A DNA stretch of 29,849 nucleotides from VBCK01 sp035511515 (GTDB taxonomy: Bacteria > Pseudomonadota > Gammaproteobacteria > Burkholderiales > Burkholderiaceae_F): contig DATKFG010000151.1 of the NCBI GenBank assembly GCA_035511515.1, positions 1 to 29,849 on the forward strand, given 5' to 3'. This document shows positions 23,360 through 29,849 of the stretch, piece after piece; position 1 is the stretch's first letter; each line of letters begins with the position of its first letter. Under the pieces are notes generated by a model. That model worked only from the letters and a program-made list of their open reading frames with translations. It had not been told where the DNA came from and did not search any database. A program made the translations under genes and the position numbers.

Positions 23360-23602
23360 TCAGGCCTTCTTCAGGTGCGCGTTGACGTAGTCGATCGCCT
23401 GCTGGACGGTGCGGATCTTCTCGGCCTCCTCATCGGGAATCTCACACTCGAACTCGTCCTCGAGGGCCATCACCAGTTCCACCGTATCGAGTGAGTCGGC
23501 GCCCAGGTCGTCGACGAAAGCCGACTCGTTCTTGATGTCCGCCTCATTGACGCCGAGTTGCTCAGCGACGATCTTCTTGACCCGCTGTTCAATGCTGTCC
23601 AT
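23360..23602 (-). CDS. acpP: Acyl carrier protein
   Basis: This 80-residue acidic protein carries growing acyl chains on phosphopantetheine at Ser37 in the invariant GADSLDTVELVMALE. The start at ATG 23602 has a strong AGGAGG 5 nt upstream, which suits the high level normally made. The longer upstream frame is a read-through of the 5' leader. It probably has its own promoter in the 190-bp gap before fabG. Confidence 0.98.
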   Translation of the reverse strand: MDSIEQRVKKIVAEQLGVNEADIKNESAFVDDLGADSLDTVELVMALEDEFECEIPDEEAEKIRTVQQAIDYVNAHLKKA

Positions 23603-23758
23603 GTGCTCCTCCTGCGCCTTGTTGGCCCGTCGCCGCAGCGGCGACACAACTGTACCGGTCGAACCCTCAGCGTCTCGGACCAGGCTCTCGGCCCCAGCAT
23701 GCTCGCGGACGCACTCGTCAGCGCCGACAACTGCCAGCACCTCTTAAAAGCGGGCCGC

Positions 23759-23782
23759 ATTCTATCAGAGCTTGATATCAAG
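23759..23782 (-). promoter_or_regulatory. Probable acpP promoter with 12-bp palindrome
   Basis: On the minus strand TAGAAT (23764-23759) is a good -10 box, with a leader of about 150 nt before acpP. No clear -35 box is present. The perfect palindrome CTTGATATCAAG (23771-23782) begins 6 nt upstream of the -10 box, where an activator or repressor would act. It lies between the fabG stop (23795) and acpP. Confidence 0.45.
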
Positions 23783-23794
23783 ACCGCGCGCGCA

Positions 23795-24565
23795 TCAGGC
23801 CATGTACATGCCGCCATTTACGTGCACCGTCGATCCGGTGATGTAGCCGGCTGCGGGCGAAGCCAGGAAAGCCACGACGGCGGCAATTTCGTCGGCCTGT
23901 CCGAGCCGGCCCAGCGGGATCTGGGCCAGAACCGCCTGCGATTGGGCCGTGCTCAACGTGCGCGTCATGTCCGTATCGATGAAGCCCGGCGCCACGCAAT
24001 TGACCGTGATGCCCCGGCTTCCCAGTTCCCGCGCCAGAGCGCGGGTCATGCCTTCCAGTGCGGCCTTGGCCGCCGCGTAGTTGGCCTGGCCCGCATTGCC
24101 GCTCGATCCCACGACCGAGGAAATGTTGATGATGCGGCCGTGCTTGGCTTTCATCATGCCGCGCATCACGCTGCGCGACATCCGAAAAGCGCCGGTCAGA
24201 TTGGTGTCGATCACCTCCTCCCACTGCTCGTCGCGCATGCGCAGCGCCAGCGTGTCGCTGGTCACCCCGGCGTTGTTCACCAGCACCGACAGTTTGCCGT
24301 AAGACTGCACGATCGACTCCACCAGGGGATCGATCTGCGCGCCCTGCCGCACATTCAGCAGCGCTCCGCGGCCGCTGGCACCCAGCTCGGCGAGCTGCGC
24401 CGTGATCGCCTCGGCGCCGGCCTGCGATGTCGAGGTGCCGACCACGCAGGCGCCGGCGCGCGCCAGCTGCAGCAAAATAGCCCGCCCGATTCCGCGCGAG
24501 GCACCGGTGATCAGCGCCACTTCGCCCTGCAATGCATCCGCCCGCAGTACCGGCAGCCCGTTCAA
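23795..24565 (-). CDS. fabG: 3-oxoacyl-ACP reductase
   Basis: FabG reduces 3-oxoacyl-ACP with NADPH. The 256-residue short-chain dehydrogenase has GASRGIG (21-27) for NADPH, NNAG (97-100), the catalytic Ser150 and the Tyr163-x3-Lys167 pair (ANYAAAKAAL), and VHVNGGMYMA at the end. The most upstream usable start is TTG 24565, one base after the fabD TGA; another TTG at codon 12 would suit the family length better. No ATG is available before LQGEVALITG, so a non-ATG start seems certain. Coupled to fabD. Confidence 0.94.
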   Translation of the reverse strand: MNGLPVLRADALQGEVALITGASRGIGRAILLQLARAGACVVGTSTSQAGAEAITAQLAELGASGRGALLNVRQGAQIDPLVESIVQSYGKLSVLVNNAGVTSDTLALRMRDEQWEEVIDTNLTGAFRMSRSVMRGMMKAKHGRIINISSVVGSSGNAGQANYAAAKAALEGMTRALARELGSRGITVNCVAPGFIDTDMTRTLSTAQSQAVLAQIPLGRLGQADEIAAVVAFLASPAAGYITGSTVHVNGGMYMA

Positions 24566-24566
24566 T

Positions 24567-25502
24567 TCAGCCTCGCACCGCCGACAGGACCTGGCTCAGC
24601 GTCACCGGGTCGCTCACCGAAAAACTGTTCAGGGCCGGCACGATGCGGCGGGTCAGTCCGCTGAGCACCTTGCCGGGGCCGCATTCGATCACGTGCGTGA
24701 TGCCGCGCTGGCTCATGGCCTGAATGATCTGGGTCCAGCGAACCGGCCCCGCGGCCTGGCGCGCCAGCGCATCGCGGATGCGGTCCGGGTCGAACTCGTC
24801 GCGCACGTCGATGTTGTTGATCACCGGGACGGCGGGACGGCGCACCGCGACCGTGGCGAGGCGCTCGCGCAGCCGCTGCGCGGCGGGCCGTATCAGGCTC
24901 GAGTGAAACGGCACCGACACGGGCAGCGGCACCGCGCGCCGGGCGCCGCGCTGGCGGCTGGTCTCGCAAGCGCGGGCGACCGCGTCGCGATGGCCGGCGA
25001 TCACGACCTGCGCCGGCGCGTTGAAGTTGACCGCCTCGACCACCTGCCCGCCCGCGGCCTCGGCGCAGGCCGCCACGACACCGGCATCGTCCAGTCCGAG
25101 GATGGCGGCCATCGTGCCGACCCCGACCGGCACGGCCTCCTGCATCACCTTGGCCCGGAAGCGGACCAGCGGCACGGCCTGCTCCAGCGAGATCGCATCG
25201 GCCGCCACCAGGGCCGTGTATTCGCCCAGGCTGTGACCGGCCATCAGGGCCGGCTGCGGTCCGCCGGCGGCGCGCCAGGCCGCGTAGATCGCGTACGAGG
25301 CGGTCAGCAGGCACGGTTGCGTGTTGACCGTCAGCTCCAGCTGCTCGGCCGGGCCGTCCTGGATCATCCGGCCGATGTCCTCCCCGAGCGCCTCGGAGGC
25401 GCGGCGCAGGATGTCGGCGACGACCGGATCGGCGGCGAAGGCGCCCAGCATGCCGACCGACTGGGAACCCTGCCCGGGAAAGACGAACGCCACGCGTGCC
25501 AT
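24567..25502 (-). CDS. fabD: Malonyl-CoA--ACP transacylase
   Basis: FabD loads malonate on ACP. The 311-residue protein starts MARVAFVFPGQGSQSVGML and carries the nucleophile Ser91 in GHSLGEYTAL and His200 in VPFHSSL, with the malonate-binding arginine in VRFRAKVMQ. It ends ECGPGKVLSGLTRRI and a short tail. ATG 25502 lies 26 nt after the fabH stop. The same frame runs far upstream through fabH but without homology there. Confidence 0.96.
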   Translation of the reverse strand: MARVAFVFPGQGSQSVGMLGAFAADPVVADILRRASEALGEDIGRMIQDGPAEQLELTVNTQPCLLTASYAIYAAWRAAGGPQPALMAGHSLGEYTALVAADAISLEQAVPLVRFRAKVMQEAVPVGVGTMAAILGLDDAGVVAACAEAAGGQVVEAVNFNAPAQVVIAGHRDAVARACETSRQRGARRAVPLPVSVPFHSSLIRPAAQRLRERLATVAVRRPAVPVINNIDVRDEFDPDRIRDALARQAAGPVRWTQIIQAMSQRGITHVIECGPGKVLSGLTRRIVPALNSFSVSDPVTLSQVLSAVRG

Positions 25503-25528
25503 CACGTCAGAAGGGTCGGCATGGGTTT

Positions 25529-26512
25529 TCACATTCTGAGCAGCACCGAGCCCCAGGTCAGTCCGCCGCCGACCCCTTGCAGCAACACGGTGTGGCCGGC
25601 GCGGATCTTGCCGGCCTGCACGCCCCAGTCCAGCGCCAGCGGCACCGAGGCGGCCGAGGTGTTGCCGTGGCGATCGACGGTGACGATCATCCGCTCGGAG
25701 GGCAGCCCCAGACGGCGCGCCGTGGCGGTCAGGATCCGGATATTGGCCTGGTGCGGAATCAGCCAGTCGAGCTCGTTCACGCCCAGGCCCGCCGCCTGCA
25801 GCACTTCGCGCGCCGAGCTTTCGAGCACTTCGACCGCGATCTTGAACACGGCCGCTCCATCCATCCTCAGAAACGGGTCCCCCTGGACCTTGCCCTGGTC
25901 GAGGCGCCCGGCCGTGCACAAAATCCCGGCGCGTGAGCCGTCCGCGTGCAGGCAGCTCGCGAGCAGCCCCGGCCGCTCGCACGCTTCCAGCACGACCGCG
26001 CCGGCGCCATCGCCGAACAGGACGCAGGTGCCACGGTCGTTCCAGTCCAGGATCCGGGAAAAGACCTCGGACCCGATCACCAGCGCCTTTCGGTGAGCGC
26101 CGGCGCGCAGCAGCGCATCGGCAACCGCCAGTGCGTACACGAAGCCGCTGCACACGGCCTGAACGTCGAAAGCGGCGCCGCCCCGAATGCCCAGTTCGGC
26201 CTGGATCAGGCAGGCGGTGCTGGGGAAAATCTGGTCCGTGGTCGAGGTGGCCAGAATGATCAGGTCGATCGAATCGGCCGAGGCGCCCGCAGCTGCCAGC
26301 GCCGAGCGGGCCGCCCGCAGGCCCAGCTCCGTGGTGGTCAGTCCGGGCTCGGCGATGTAGCGCTGGCGGATTCCGGTGCGTTCGACGATCCACGCATCGG
26401 ATGTGTGCACGCCGCGCGTGGCCAGCTCGGCGGCCAGCTGCTCGTTCGTCACGGTCCGCGCCGGCAGGGCGCTGCCGGTGCCGATGACGCGTGATCCGCC
26501 CGCCGCTCGCAT
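25529..26512 (-). CDS. fabH: 3-oxoacyl-ACP synthase III
   Basis: FabH starts fatty acid synthesis by joining acetyl-CoA and malonyl-ACP. The 327-residue protein has active-site Cys121 (VQAVCSGFVYAL), the His in IPHQANIRI and the Asn in HGNTSAAS, and ends GVGGGLTWGSVLLRM. ATG 26512 (MRAAGGSRVIGTGSALP) lies 7 nt after the plsX stop. The N-terminus is a few residues longer than in E. coli FabH. Confidence 0.96.
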   Translation of the reverse strand: MRAAGGSRVIGTGSALPARTVTNEQLAAELATRGVHTSDAWIVERTGIRQRYIAEPGLTTTELGLRAARSALAAAGASADSIDLIILATSTTDQIFPSTACLIQAELGIRGGAAFDVQAVCSGFVYALAVADALLRAGAHRKALVIGSEVFSRILDWNDRGTCVLFGDGAGAVVLEACERPGLLASCLHADGSRAGILCTAGRLDQGKVQGDPFLRMDGAAVFKIAVEVLESSAREVLQAAGLGVNELDWLIPHQANIRILTATARRLGLPSERMIVTVDRHGNTSAASVPLALDWGVQAGKIRAGHTVLLQGVGGGLTWGSVLLRM

Positions 26513-26519
26513 CAGCCGT

Positions 26520-27575
26520 TCAAAGCGCCCCGGCGCGCGCTTCGGCCGGCCGGTTGGATTGATTGGCCAGCAGCGGGGCCACGGCGGCTTCGGTGCGCGT
26601 GAGCAGCTGATGGCGGGCCGCCTCCACCGCGCGCCGGATCGCAAAGCCGAACGCGACGACATCGGCCGAGCCGTGACTCTTGATCACGATGCCGCGCAGG
26701 CCCAACAGACACGCCCCGTTGTGCTGGCGGTGATCGACGCGGCGGCGAAAACGCCCCAGCACCGGCAACGCGATCAGCGCGATCAGCCGCGCGAACAGGT
26801 TGCGCGTGAACTCCTCCCGCACGAATCCGGCCAGCATCTGCGCCAGTCCCTCCGAGGCCTTCAGCGCAACGTTTCCGACGAATCCGTCGCACACCACCAC
26901 GTCGGTCGTGCCTCGGTAGATGTCGTCGCCCTCGACGTTTCCGTAGAAATTCAGCCCGCTCGCGCGCAGCAGTTCGGCCGCCTGCTTGACCACCTCGTTG
27001 CCCTTGATCACTTCCTCGCCCACATTGAGCAGCCCCACCGTCGGCCGCTGGGTGCCTTGCAGCGCGGACTCCAGCGCGCAACCGAGCATCGCGAACTGCA
27101 GCAGCTGCTCCGCGGTGCAGTCGACGTTGGCGCCCAGATCGAGCACCGTCGTGAACCCACCCTTTTCGTTGGGCAGCAGGTGCGCAATCGCCGGCCGGTC
27201 GATGCCATCGAGCGTTCTGAGCACGAAGCGGGCGATCGCCATCAGGGCCCCGGTATTGCCGGCGCTCACGCAGGCATCGGCCTGCCCGGTCTTGACCAGC
27301 TGCAAAGCGACCCGCATCGAGGAGTCGCGCTTGGAGCGCAACGCCACCGCCGGCGGATCGTCCATCTCGACCTGCTGTTCCGCGTGAATGATGTTCAGTC
27401 GCCCCGGTGCCCGGCCTGCATCGGCCTCGCGCAGCGCCGCCTCGATCTGGCCGGAACGACCCACCAGCAGGAACACCGTTTCGGGATCGTCAGCCGCGCT
27501 GCGCACGGCCGCCGGCACCGTGACCGCCAGGCCCTGGTCGCCCCCCATGCAATCGATCGCGATCCGGACCGTCAT
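26520..27575 (-). CDS. plsX: Phosphate acyltransferase PlsX
   Basis: PlsX converts acyl-ACP to acyl-phosphate for phospholipid synthesis. The 351-residue protein begins MTVRIAIDCMGGDQGLAVTV, the family N-terminus, and contains ALVSAGNTGA-like CVSAGNTGALMAIARFVL, LLNVGEEVIKGNEVVK, and VVVCDGFVGNVALKASEGLA. It lies between rpmF and fabH as in most proteobacteria and is presumably cotranscribed with the fab genes. Confidence 0.96.
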   Translation of the reverse strand: MTVRIAIDCMGGDQGLAVTVPAAVRSAADDPETVFLLVGRSGQIEAALREADAGRAPGRLNIIHAEQQVEMDDPPAVALRSKRDSSMRVALQLVKTGQADACVSAGNTGALMAIARFVLRTLDGIDRPAIAHLLPNEKGGFTTVLDLGANVDCTAEQLLQFAMLGCALESALQGTQRPTVGLLNVGEEVIKGNEVVKQAAELLRASGLNFYGNVEGDDIYRGTTDVVVCDGFVGNVALKASEGLAQMLAGFVREEFTRNLFARLIALIALPVLGRFRRRVDHRQHNGACLLGLRGIVIKSHGSADVVAFGFAIRRAVEAARHQLLTRTEAAVAPLLANQSNRPAEARAGAL

Positions 27576-27593
27576 CGGGCGTCCGGCTCCAGG

Positions 27594-27776
27594 CTACTCG
27601 TCGTTCTTGGTCTGCAGAACCTTGCGCCCCCGGTAAAACCCGTTCGGGCTGACATGATGACGGCGGTGCACTTCGCCGGTCGATGGCTCGTTGGCGAGCG
27701 GGGGAGGTGTGAGAAAATCGTGCGCGCGATGCTGGCCGCGTCGCGAAACCGATTTCTTGTTCTGTTGAACAGCCAT
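27594..27776 (-). CDS. rpmF: 50S ribosomal protein L32
   Basis: This 60-residue basic protein starts MAVQQNKKSVSRRGQHRAHD and ends NGFYRGRKVLQTKNDE, the standard bacterial L32. It has no cysteines, so it is the zinc-free form. The order yceD-rpmF-plsX-fab is conserved in proteobacteria. Confidence 0.97.
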   Translation of the reverse strand: MAVQQNKKSVSRRGQHRAHDFLTPPPLANEPSTGEVHRRHHVSPNGFYRGRKVLQTKNDE

Positions 27777-27806
27777 CGGGACACCCGGTTCACAAAGTCA
27801 AACCCG

Positions 27807-28310
27807 TTATTGTATATCGGTTCGGCCCCGCTTGAGCGCGCCCAGCGCTGCGAAAGGCCGGTTGGCGGCCTGCTCCGGCCTGTCGCTGCCCAGCGCCTCT
27901 TCGCACAACGGGTGGCGCGGCGAAATCGGCAATGCCAGGATGGTCTGCTCTTCGACCAGGTCCTGCAAGTCGAAGCGGCGGCTCGCCAGCAGCGGCTCCT
28001 CGCCCTCCGGTTCGATCGGTAGCGCGGCCAGTTGCTGTTCGTCGTCGACGAAGAAAAATCCGCTGGTTTCGTCCAGCGCCCATTGCAGCCGGCGGCCGCA
28101 CAGGTCGCAGTTCAAGCCGAGGCTGGCTTCGATCCGAAGCCGGGCGGCGGTGCGGCCGCGCTCGTCGATGTAGCCCTCAAAACTGAAGCGGATCCGGCCC
28201 ATCGGGGGCGTCAGCAGGGCCGACAGACGCGGCAGCTCGGCGGCCTCGAGTTGCCCTTGCACGCTGGCCGCCTCGCGCGCCAGCTCGAACACGTCGACTG
28301 TCCGTTTCAT
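27807..28310 (-). CDS. yceD: YceD family protein (DUF177), 23S rRNA-associated
   Basis: The 167-residue protein has the DUF177 pattern: FSFEGYIDERGR then LGLNCDLCGRRLQWAL with a CxxC pair (Cys68, Cys71), and the acidic FDLQDLVEEQTILALPISPR then HPLCEE. Family members are linked to 23S rRNA accumulation and to plant plastid ribosome assembly; I take that from memory. It is the first gene of the leftward yceD-rpmF-plsX-fab series, divergent from yceF. Confidence 0.9.
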   Translation of the reverse strand: MKRTVDVFELAREAASVQGQLEAAELPRLSALLTPPMGRIRFSFEGYIDERGRTAARLRIEASLGLNCDLCGRRLQWALDETSGFFFVDDEQQLAALPIEPEGEEPLLASRRFDLQDLVEEQTILALPISPRHPLCEEALGSDRPEQAANRPFAALGALKRGRTDIQ

Positions 28311-28364
28311 TCGGCACCGCTAAACTGCCTGCCCGAAAGGTTGACCACCCACTTCCCGCTCGAA

Positions 28365-28404
28365 CTTTCCCTTCTGCCCGGGGGACAGGGGAAAGGGGTG
28401 AGGG
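28365..28404. repeat. Hairpin with a repeat-like end in the yceD-yceF gap
   Basis: CTTTCCC (28365-28371) pairs with GGGAAAG (28389-28395), extended by an inner CTG/CAG, and is followed by GGGGTGAGGG, like the right end of repeat copy A. It may be a degenerate relative or an unrelated GC-rich hairpin in the yceF leader. Confidence 0.3.
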
Positions 28405-28421
28405 AAAACGAGCGTCACAGG

Positions 28422-29009
28422 ATGCCCGCCTCCATCGTACTCGCGTCCAGCTCGCCGTACCGGCGCCAGCTGCTGGAGCGGCTGCGCCTGCCGTTCGACG
28501 TGGAGGCGCCCGACATCGACGAGGCCGGCCACGCCGGCGAAACGCCGCTGCAACAGGCGCAACGGCTCGCCCTTCTGAAGGCCTCTTCAGTCAGTGCGCG
28601 TCGCCCCGAGGCCATCGTGATCGGATCGGACCAGGTTGCCGCGCTGGACGGCGTTGCAATCGGAAAGCCGCTCGATCATCCGAACGCTTTGCGGCAACTG
28701 CTGCAGATGCAAGGACGAAGCGTGCTGTTCCACACGGCGCTGGCGGTGGTGCGCCGCGCCGACGCCCACAGCGAGCTCGATTGCGTAGACACGCTGGTGC
28801 GCTTCCGGCGGCTGACGCGCGAGGCGCTGGAAGCCTATCTGCGGATCGAGCAGCCGTACGACTGCGCCGGCTCGGCCAAGATCGAATCGCTCGGAATCTG
28901 CCTGGTCGAGTCGGTCCAGTCGGACGATCCCAGCGCGCTGATCGGGCTGCCGTTGATCCGCTTGACCTCGATGCTGGCCGGTTGCGGCGTTGCGCTGCCG
29001 CAAAATTGA
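28422..29009 (+). CDS. yceF: Maf-family nucleotide pyrophosphatase, YceF type
   Basis: The 195-residue protein begins IVLASSSPYRRQLLERLRLP and has the catalytic region VIGSDQVA (Asp70) and YDCAGSAKIESLGI, which place it in the YceF subgroup that hydrolyses 7-methyl-GTP as a housecleaning activity. Its neighbours yceD and rpmF support this over YhdE, although here it is divergent from them. I chose ATG 28422 because the motif begins five residues later; the open frame upstream lies in yceD. Confidence 0.92.
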   Translation: MPASIVLASSSPYRRQLLERLRLPFDVEAPDIDEAGHAGETPLQQAQRLALLKASSVSARRPEAIVIGSDQVAALDGVAIGKPLDHPNALRQLLQMQGRSVLFHTALAVVRRADAHSELDCVDTLVRFRRLTREALEAYLRIEQPYDCAGSAKIESLGICLVESVQSDDPSALIGLPLIRLTSMLAGCGVALPQN

Positions 29010-29013
29010 CGCC

Positions 29014-29748
29014 ATGGCCGGCACGCTGTTCGTCCTGCCGGTGCCGCTGGGCGATGCCGCCGCCTGCGACGTGCTGCCGCCGCCGGTTCTGCGGATCGCC
29101 CGCGAGGCGCAGTACGTGCTGGCGGAGAACGCCCGCAGCGCGCGCGCGTTCCTGAAAGCGGCCGGACATCCCGGCCCGATACAGCAGGTCCGGATCGTCC
29201 AGATCGGCCATGCGCCGCGGCCCGCGCAGGCGCTCGAGTGGCTGGCGCCGCTGCGCGCCGGCGAAAGCGACGCTGCGCTGGTCGCGGAGGCCGGCTGTCC
29301 CGGCATCGCGGACCCGGGAGCCACCATCGTTGCGTGCGCCCACGATCTTGGTCTGCGCGTGCGGCCGCTGGTGGGTCCATCGTCGGTGTTGCTGGCGCTG
29401 ATGGCCTCCGGCATGAACGGTCAGCACTTTCGCTTCCTGGGCTATCTGCCGCAGCCCGCCGCTGAGTTGGCACAGAGCCTGCGGCGCATCGAGCGCGACG
29501 CGGTCGAAGGCGAAACGCAGATCTTCATCGAGACGCCCTATCGCACCGAGCGCCTGTTCGACGCCATCCTGGCGCAGTGCGCGGACTCGACGCGCCTGGG
29601 CCTGGCGCTGGACCTGGGAAGCGCCTCGGAGGCGACGATCACGCGGCGCATCGGGCAATGGCGCGCCATGGCGCCGGCTGAGCGCCCCGCGTTGCGGCGG
29701 CGCCCCGCCGTCTTCCTGCTCCACGGCGACGTCGCGCGGCAATCCTGA
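29014..29748 (+). CDS. RsmI-like SAM-dependent methyltransferase (tetrapyrrole methylase fold)
   Basis: The 244-residue protein has the TP-methylase layout: TLFVLPVPLGD at the N-terminus, LVAEAGCPGIADPGA (89-103, compare DAGTPLISDPG in RsmI), PLVGPSSVLLALMASGMNGQ and the C-terminal half with FIETPYRTERL. RsmI proper 2'-O-methylates C1402 of 16S rRNA. This shorter paralogue, found beside maf in betaproteobacteria, has no assigned target that I know. ATG 29014 is 4 nt after yceF, so the two are cotranscribed. Its stop is 3 nt before repeat copy C. Confidence 0.88.
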   Translation: MAGTLFVLPVPLGDAAACDVLPPPVLRIAREAQYVLAENARSARAFLKAAGHPGPIQQVRIVQIGHAPRPAQALEWLAPLRAGESDAALVAEAGCPGIADPGATIVACAHDLGLRVRPLVGPSSVLLALMASGMNGQHFRFLGYLPQPAAELAQSLRRIERDAVEGETQIFIETPYRTERLFDAILAQCADSTRLGLALDLGSASEATITRRIGQWRAMAPAERPALRRRPAVFLLHGDVARQS

Positions 29749-29751
29749 CGA

Positions 29752-29849
29752 CCCTCACCCCCGACCCCTCTCCCGCTGCGCGGGCGAGGGGCGATCGGGC
29801 GTCGCATGGCTCGATGCTTCACGCAGGCACGCCGTATCGCCCCTCGCCC
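29752..29849. repeat. Palindromic element (copy C), cut by the window edge
   Basis: It begins CCCTCACCCCC and shares a 32-bp identical block with copy A (29765-29796 equals 11803-11834), including hairpin CCCGC-TGC-GCGGG. The complementary GTATCGCCCCTCGCCC lies at the window end, so the larger inverted repeat is present too. The spacer between the arms differs from copy A. Confidence 0.65.

Overview
This is a GC-rich chromosomal segment with Burkholderiales-like (betaproteobacterial) gene order. The organism is inferred from synteny and protein character only; no rRNA gene is present. From right to left on the minus strand runs an almost unbroken housekeeping series: yceD-rpmF-plsX-fabH-fabD-fabG-acpP-fabF (fatty acid synthesis), a small membrane gene-rpoE-rseA-rseB-mucD (envelope stress), lepA-lepB-DUF4845-rnc-era-recO, then pdxJ-acpS-nagZ. 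Many junctions are 4-nt ATGA or GTGA overlaps, which indicates translational coupling. Outside this series, yceF (maf) and an RsmI-like methyltransferase lie on the plus strand at the right end. To the left, efp and a fused pabB-pabC gene point right and meet nagZ tail to tail, while uvrC and pgsA point left.

Left of pgsA are tRNA-Gly(GCC) and tRNA-Cys(GCA). The 3' end of tRNA-Cys is duplicated as a 15-bp direct repeat about 2 kb further left (2213-2227 and 4253-4267). The 2-kb interval holds toxin-antitoxin material: an intact brnT-brnA pair, a HigA-like antitoxin with only a doubtful partner, a C-terminal DUF1778 antitoxin fragment and a basic 105-residue protein of unknown function. No integrase is present. 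I read it as a small or eroded tRNA-targeted islet. Beyond it lie a GlxA-type regulator and a divergent, exported catalase-like protein cut by the window edge, with a perfect palindrome between them.

The feature least explained by known genes is a family of intergenic palindromic repeats. One complete 207-bp copy with perfect 16-bp terminal inverted repeats lies between recO and pdxJ. A diverged copy lies between mucD and lepA, and a third starts 3 nt after the methyltransferase stop and runs off the window. Two hairpins are shared by the first two copies; one shows a compensatory base-pair change. The end of the complete copy appears to supply the ribosome binding site of pdxJ. EF-P is also unusual: it looks unlike the standard betaproteobacterial protein although it sits in a conserved locus.
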